Of a DNA stretch of 44,756 bases, positions 40,968-44,756 are shown one piece after another (the stretch's first letter is position 1; each line of letters begins with the position of its first letter). This stretch comes from an uncultured Ruminiclostridium sp. Lineage in GTDB: Bacteria; Bacillota; Clostridia; Oscillospirales; Ruminococcaceae. The notes beneath the pieces were generated by a model. The model searched no databases, was not told where the DNA came from, and worked only from the letters and a program-made list of their open reading frames with translations. Position numbers and translations under genes: made by a program. The stretch covers positions 1-44,756 of the forward strand of contig CATLBH010000020.1 in the NCBI GenBank assembly GCA_949878745.1, written 5' to 3'.

Positions 40968-41393
40968 ATGATAGTTTTGGGAAGCGACGGAGCGGGAACC
41001 GAGCTTAAAAATCACCTTATCGAATTTCTTAAGGAAAACAATTATGATTTTCTCGACTGCGGCGAGGAAAAGGATTATCCCGATATCGCGGAAGCCGTAT
41101 GTAAAAAAATTGTTTCGGGCGAGGCGGAAAAGGGCGTGTTGGTTTGCGGCACCGGAATAGGAATATCCATTTCCGCCAACAAGATAAAGGGAATCAGAGC
41201 CGCGTGCTGCACAGATTATTTTTCGGCAAAATACACCAGATTACATAACGACGCCAATGTAATATGCATGGGCGGCCGCGTTATCGGACAGGGGCTTGCC
41301 AAAGAGCTTCTTAACGTTTTTCTGAACACGGAATTTGAGGGCGGGCGTCATGCCGCGCGAGTTGAAAAAATAAAGAAACTGGAGGACAAATAA
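40968..41393 (+). CDS. rpiB: Ribose-5-phosphate isomerase B
   Basis: 141 aa. Interconverts ribose 5-phosphate and ribulose 5-phosphate. Catalytic C60 in LVCGTGIGISISANK, H93 in RLHNDANVICMG, and GGRHAARVEKI at the end. The N-terminal motif usually SDHAG reads SDGAG here: the histidine next to D7 is glycine. In other RpiB proteins that position lies near the substrate, so activity may be altered, or the enzyme may act on another sugar phosphate. AAAGGTAGG precedes the ATG. Confidence 0.88.
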   Translation: MIVLGSDGAGTELKNHLIEFLKENNYDFLDCGEEKDYPDIAEAVCKKIVSGEAEKGVLVCGTGIGISISANKIKGIRAACCTDYFSAKYTRLHNDANVICMGGRVIGQGLAKELLNVFLNTEFEGGRHAARVEKIKKLEDK

Positions 41394-41398
41394 CTTCT

Positions 41399-42034
41399 AT
41401 GGAAATGCTCAAAATTCTTGATCACCCTCTTCTTCAGCACAAGGTATCCCTTTTAAGGGACAAAAACACCGGTTCAAAGGAATTCCGCGAATTGGTATCG
41501 GAAATAGGAATGCTTATTACCTATGAGGCTACCCGCGATTTGCCTTTAAAACAGGTTGAGGTTCAGACGCCTGTGGCGATAGCCAAAACAAACATCATTT
41601 CCGGAAGAAAGGTCGCTTTTGTTCCCGTTATGAGAGCGGGGCTCGGTATGGTCACCGGAGCCGTTGAGCTTGTTCCCGCCGCCAAGGTAGGACATATCGG
41701 AATTTGCCGCGACGACGAGCACGACGACGGAAGCGTTAAGGCTTATTATTGCAAGCTCCCCTTCGATATAAAGGAAAGGGATGTTATCGTTATGGACTTA
41801 ATGTTAGGCACCGGAGTTACCGCCGTTAAAGCCATCGATATGATCAAGGAAAGCGGAGCTCGTTCCATAAAGTTTATGACGGTGGTTGCCTGTCCCGAGG
41901 GGGTAAGCGCGGTACACGGAGTTCACCCCGATGTTACAATTTACTGCGGCGCGTTGGATACGGGGCTAAACGAGGATCTTTATATTGTTCCCGGAATAGG
42001 CGACGGCGGGGACAGAATTTTCGGTACAAAATAA
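41399..42034 (+). CDS. upp: Uracil phosphoribosyltransferase
   Basis: 211 aa, the standard length. Salvages uracil to UMP with PRPP. PVMRAGLGMV (76-85), PRPP loop MDLMLGTGVTA (132-142; commonly DPMLATGGSA, so the loop is a variant), and the uracil-binding end PGIGDGGDRIFGTK (198-211). GGAGG is 13 bases upstream of the ATG. In many Clostridia rpiB and upp are adjacent. Ends at a strong bidirectional terminator. Confidence 0.95.
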   Translation: MEMLKILDHPLLQHKVSLLRDKNTGSKEFRELVSEIGMLITYEATRDLPLKQVEVQTPVAIAKTNIISGRKVAFVPVMRAGLGMVTGAVELVPAAKVGHIGICRDDEHDDGSVKAYYCKLPFDIKERDVIVMDLMLGTGVTAVKAIDMIKESGARSIKFMTVVACPEGVSAVHGVHPDVTIYCGALDTGLNEDLYIVPGIGDGGDRIFGTK

Positions 42035-42049
42035 GTTTTATTTTCTTTA

Positions 42050-42097
42050 TATAAATCAAAAGGAATTGCCGATTTTGGCAATTCCTTTTGATTTATA
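42050..42097. terminator. Strong bidirectional terminator
   Basis: A perfect 21-bp stem (42050-42070 with 42077-42097; core AAAAGGAATTGCC) with a six-base loop and T-rich flanks on both strands, between convergent upp and the surface-protein gene. Confidence 0.9.
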
Positions 42098-42115
42098 TTT
42101 GTTTTTTGATTTTTA

Positions 42116-43321
42116 TTACTTTTTCTTCTTAAGAACAACAATTATAACGATAACAACAATTACTACAACCACGGCGGCGATTATACCGATGATAAGGCCG
42201 GTATTTGTTGAAGAAGAGCTGCTTGCAGGAGCGGCTGTTGTTGCGGCGGGTTCGTTGGCTTCGGCAGAGGTGGTCTCGTCGTTATTTTCTTCGGCGGCAG
42301 AGGTTTCGGGCGCCGAAGTGTCTTCCGAAGTATCTTCTTCGGCGGGAGCCGCGGGAACGTAAGGCTGGGAAAGGTCGTCGATTATTGCGTTGAGCTCGGT
42401 TTCGTCAACCTTGTTTCCAAGACCGTCGAAAGCCAGCATAACGTTACCGTCGATATCCTTACATACAAACGCGCGAATCTTAAGGTTAAGAGCCAAATCG
42501 CCACCCCACTCCTGGAGACCCACCTGATAACATTCACCGCCGGCGGGCCATACCATATCCTCACCGGAGGTATCGTTAGCAACGTCATAGGTTAAAGAAT
42601 AAGCAAATTTTCTTATGTATTCGGCGTGAAGCTTTTTTCCGTAATCAATGGTTCCCGTGTTGGTACCGGCTTCTACACCTTCGGGGGAATCGCCTTCTTC
42701 GGGAAGTCCCCACCACTCGTTATGGGGCCAGTTATATTTATCAAACATTGATACGGCGGGGATTTTATTTCCAAACTCATCCTCGGATTCTTCTTTATAT
42801 GCGGGAGAATCCGACTGGCTGCCGATAGCGCCGCCGTTAGCGGAATATATAAAGCTGCCGCCGAAGCCGTCGATTGAGGGATCGTAAAGGTCAAGATCGA
42901 TGGCGTATTCCTCGTTCGCACCTTTAACAACCTCCATATATGCGGTAAGTGAAGCTATTTTTGTAACGTCGACGCCGTAGTCCGTAGGGGGCTTTCCTTC
43001 AGCTTCGTTGCCCACATTATAAAGCTGGATAAGCCAGTTAGCGTCGATTGTAAGACCGGGAGCGGGCTGTTCTTCGGCGCATTTACCGATAACGTTTCCG
43101 TCAGTGTCAACAACGGTGATATTATCGTCACTTAATGTACCTATTAAGGTTTCTCCGTCAAGAAGCTGTCTTTTTTTAGCGTCTAAAGTTCCGAGTACGT
43201 TTCCGTTTTCGTCGGTAACTTCGGCATTGGGCACATAAATCGCCGCACTCGCAGATACTGCCAAGGCGCTTACGGTCAACAACGAAGCTACGGCTGCCGC
43301 TAAAACCTTTTTAAGTTTCAT
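42116..43321 (-). CDS. Secreted surface protein with C-terminal membrane anchor
   Basis: 401 aa. Signal peptide (about 1-26, ASLLTVSALAVSASA). The mature part has no family I recognise; it contains an N-terminal DENGNVLGTLD..TLSDDNITVVDTDGNVIG pair of similar segments and an extracellular domain with several Trp residues (WPHNEWWGLPE, MVWPAGGECYQVGLQEWGGDLAL). A low-complexity Thr/Ser/Glu/Ala stalk (about 330-370) leads to a hydrophobic helix and KKKK. This is a membrane anchor with stop-transfer, not LPXTG. GGAGG precedes the ATG. Likely a Gram-positive cell-surface protein; function unknown. Confidence 0.8.
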   Translation of the reverse strand: MKLKKVLAAAVASLLTVSALAVSASAAIYVPNAEVTDENGNVLGTLDAKKRQLLDGETLIGTLSDDNITVVDTDGNVIGKCAEEQPAPGLTIDANWLIQLYNVGNEAEGKPPTDYGVDVTKIASLTAYMEVVKGANEEYAIDLDLYDPSIDGFGGSFIYSANGGAIGSQSDSPAYKEESEDEFGNKIPAVSMFDKYNWPHNEWWGLPEEGDSPEGVEAGTNTGTIDYGKKLHAEYIRKFAYSLTYDVANDTSGEDMVWPAGGECYQVGLQEWGGDLALNLKIRAFVCKDIDGNVMLAFDGLGNKVDETELNAIIDDLSQPYVPAAPAEEDTSEDTSAPETSAAEENNDETTSAEANEPAATTAAPASSSSSTNTGLIIGIIAAVVVVIVVIVIIVVLKKKK

Positions 43322-43379
43322 TTCTTTTCCTCCATAAAATTTTTTAAGTACCGTAAATTAAACAGATAGCGTTTTATGC

Positions 43380-43403
43380 TAACTTGTAAGTTAATTATAA
43401 CTT
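43380..43403. promoter_or_regulatory. Operator-like TAACTT half-sites at the surface-protein start site
   Basis: TAACTT-GT-AAGTTA (43380-43393) is a perfect palindrome, and a third half-site TAACTT follows at 43398-43403, overlapping the -10 box. Position just at the predicted transcription start suggests a repressor site. Confidence 0.45.
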
Positions 43404-43422
43404 AAAGAAAAGGTAAATTCAA
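43394..43422 (-). promoter_or_regulatory. Promoter of the surface-protein gene
   Basis: Minus strand: TTGAAT (43417-43422), a 17-base spacer, TATAAT (43394-43399), about 72 bases before the start codon. Confidence 0.7.
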
Positions 43423-44289
43423 TTGATAATTTCACCAATACTTTTTTTGGAATATTGTAAATATCTTACATTTTTTGGGGTGGGGTTTTAGGTAAATTAA
43501 CTTAATTTTTGGGGGTGGGGTGAGGAAAAGAAGGAAAAGAGGGGGATTTTATTTTTTATGGTCGAGTGGTTAGGGTATGGATATTTTTAGACAAGCTGAT
43601 GACGTACATACTTTTGTTCAGGTTGGCGCAATTGGATAAGAACTGAAATTGTTTTTAAACGCGAACACGCCGATGATTTGAGGAGCAGCTGTAGAATGGG
43701 TGGATTTGTTTTTATATAATTTTTTGCTTCTATTAATTGCGTAAAAACCAAATTCAAAGCATTAACTATACCCTAAAATTTTAATGCATAGAATCGCAGT
43801 TTTTACGCATAACTTTTTACTTAAAATGTTTATGCGTAAAATTCTATTGAAAAATCGCAATCAGCTTTCAGTAGGGAATTGAAGCAGCCGAAAGTGGAAG
43901 AGCAGCAGTGACGAATTCGCAGTACATAATAGCCCCCGCGTAGGGGGTTGGGGGTTTGAGTATTGCCCATCGCGAAGCGATACAGCCACTTTATGGCAGA
44001 AGTGCAGAATAGTAAAGGCGGTGTGTGCGGAACAGATAACAATACGCACCGTCATCACCTTATTACCTTTTTACCCGTTTTATATCAGAAAAGCGTGCGT
44101 TTATTGCTGCACGCTTTATTTTTATGCCCTTTTCGTCTGAGGAAAGAGCAGACTTCAAGGGGACTTCTGGTAATACGTCCCCTTTAACATCAAGACACAC
44201 AAAACCGCGCTACGAGCGAAACCGGTTTAAGAGCAGGGCGGAATTTCCGAAACAATGTCCACCGATTTAGTATACTTTAGCACAATAAA
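43423..44289. other. Non-coding interval with repeat and remnant sequence
   Basis: No gene is supported here. It contains G-rich tracts (TTTTTTGGGGTGGGG at 43470 and a similar one at 43506), and a palindrome of TGCGTAAAAAC (43738-43748) with GTTTTTACGCA (43799-43809) plus a third half near 43831. A hairpin of CCCCC-GCGT-AGGGGG lies near 43933-43947, a palindromic TCGCGAAGCGA at 43970-43980, and AAGGGGAC/GTCCCCTT at 44157-44184. Short overlapping frames between 43830 and 44058 look random. It may be the residue of a mobile element. Confidence 0.5.
44090..44117 (+). terminator. Orphan intrinsic terminator
   Basis: AAAGCGTGC (44090-44098) pairs with GCACGCTTT (44109-44117) and is followed by ATTTTTAT. 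No intact rightward gene precedes it, which fits a lost gene. Confidence 0.6.
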
Positions 44290-44292
44290 AAA

Positions 44293-44308
44293 GAGCGGTT
44301 TCCCGCTC
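44293..44308 (-). terminator. Intrinsic terminator of the coiled-coil gene
   Basis: Minus strand: GAGCGG-GAAA-CCGCTC followed by TTTTTT (plus-strand A run 44287-44292), 4 bases after the gene end. Confidence 0.8.
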
Positions 44309-44312
44309 CGGT

Positions 44313-44663
44313 TTATTTTGCGAATCTCATTATCTCTTTTTGCTTTTCGATTTCTTCTTTGTCGATGGGGTAGGGTTTGTCTTCGTGGAAGTAATAGTCG
44401 ACCCATTCGCCGATGTCGTTTGTGACTTCTCTTGTTATCTGACCGTCTTCTTTGATTATTGCGATATCTTCTTCCATTCTGTCAAGCCTCTGATCTACCT
44501 TATCGAGCCTCTGATCTACCTTATCAAGCCTCTGATCTACCTTATCAAGCCTCTGATCTACCTTATCAAGCCTCTGATCCATATTATCAAGCCTTGAGTT
44601 AATGGGTTCGAGTTTTTTGTCCATCAAGTTCGATAAAGCTTGTAAGTCTTCATTTGTAAGCAT
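44313..44663 (-). CDS. Coiled-coil protein with heptad repeats
   Basis: 116 aa. After MLTNEDLQALSNLMDKKLEPINS come repeats of the heptad DxxDQRL (four of them DKVDQRL, residues about 27-61) that should form a parallel coiled coil, then an acidic tail (MEEDIAIIKEDGQITREVTNDIGEWVDYYFHEDKPYP). No catalytic motif; similar short coiled-coil proteins are common in Clostridia with no known function. The heptads are encoded by the 21-bp tandem repeat at 44486-44590. AAAGGACGG precedes the ATG; own promoter at 44696-44724. Confidence 0.8.
   Translation of the reverse strand: MLTNEDLQALSNLMDKKLEPINSRLDNMDQRLDKVDQRLDKVDQRLDKVDQRLDKVDQRLDRMEEDIAIIKEDGQITREVTNDIGEWVDYYFHEDKPYPIDKEEIEKQKEIMRFAK
44486..44590 (+). 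repeat. 21-bp tandem repeat, five units
   Basis: Units at 44486, 44507, 44528, 44549 and 44570, based on GCCTCTGATCTACCTTATCA plus one base; units 2 to 4 are identical, unit 1 differs by one base and unit 5 by several. Each unit adds exactly one heptad, so copy-number changes would lengthen or shorten the coil without a frameshift. Confidence 0.9.
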
Positions 44664-44695
44664 AAGTTAAACCGTCCTTTCGAAATTCTACCTAT

Positions 44696-44724
44696 ATTTT
44701 ACCATCATCAAAATAACTTGTCAA
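44696..44724 (-). promoter_or_regulatory. Promoter of the coiled-coil gene
   Basis: Minus strand: TTGACA (44719-44724), a 17-base spacer, TAAAAT (44696-44701), about 33 bases before the start codon. Confidence 0.7.
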
Positions 44725-44756
44725 TACCGTAAAAAATAAAATAACTTTTACGAAGT

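Noticed and set aside
43830-44058. Leftward overlapping ORFs of 65 and 70 codons
   Set aside because: Two frames are open over the same palindromic, low-information sequence, with no ribosome binding site and no recognisable protein features.
44486-44590. CRISPR-like array
   Set aside because: The repeats are contiguous 21-bp units inside a reading frame with no spacers. No CRISPR array or cas gene was found in the window.
1-44756. tRNA or rRNA genes
   Set aside because: No cloverleaf with a TTC-arm consensus or rRNA-like conserved segment was recognised on either strand by eye; a tRNAscan run would settle it.

Overview
The window reads as a chromosomal segment of an anaerobic, endospore-forming member of the Clostridia, probably Oscillospiraceae/Ruminococcaceae. 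That placement is inferred from gene content and order: a complete spoIIIAA-AH sporulation operon runs directly into the Asp23-nusB-xseA-xseB-ispA-dxs-tlyA-nadK-argR-recN block typical of that group. Shine-Dalgarno sites are strong (AAAGGA, GGAGG), TTG and GTG starts are common (dxs, recN, the topoisomerase A-like subunit, the WYL regulator, the PAP2-like protein, tlyA), and most promoters I could read have near-consensus boxes with a 17-bp spacer.

Layout. 1-632: intergenic DNA full of palindromic repeats plus a strong sigma-A-type promoter. 633-4789 (+): two M42 metallopeptidases, a GNAT-like protein and a PLP-dependent lyase-like protein. 4855-7088 (-): a 2H phosphoesterase, a small unknown, a histidine phosphatase and a short-chain dehydrogenase. 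7246-21661 (+): spoIIIA followed by the nusB-to-recN block, covering engulfment-stage channel assembly, transcription antitermination, DNA repair, isoprenoid precursor synthesis, NAD phosphorylation and arginine regulation. 21817-24363: a decayed DUF1349 fragment and an MFS transporter (-) divergent from an AraC regulator (+). 24344-28178 (-): a tight four-gene operon of poorly characterised proteins, a MazG-like hydrolase and a WYL regulator. 28179-29791: no conventional gene; a large inverted repeat with MITE-like cores encloses two divergent units of very short ORFs with good promoters and ribosome binding sites. 29792-32067 (-): serC-serA. 32369-36719 (+): a divergent type IIA topoisomerase pair. 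36876-37907 (+): a membrane-bound XRE regulator. 38114-42034 (+): fhs-tsaE-tsaB-rpiB-upp, preceded by a leader RNA that can adopt mutually exclusive terminator and antiterminator folds. 42116-43321 (-): a secreted, membrane-anchored surface protein. 43322-44312: non-coding with remnants. 44313-44663 (-): a coiled-coil protein built on 21-bp tandem repeats.

The most unusual signals are non-coding. (1) A dispersed two-hairpin repeat family (262-403, 531-592, 10470-10570, 21704-21800) has constant linkers, while the stem sequences differ between copies and stay self-complementary. One copy sits inside the spoIIIA operon. (2) The 28.2-29.8 kb inverted-repeat island holds candidate micropeptide genes. 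(3) The fhs leader is a candidate attenuator or riboswitch matching no class I could recognise. None of these has been searched against a database. Gene names rest on sequence features I could read by eye.
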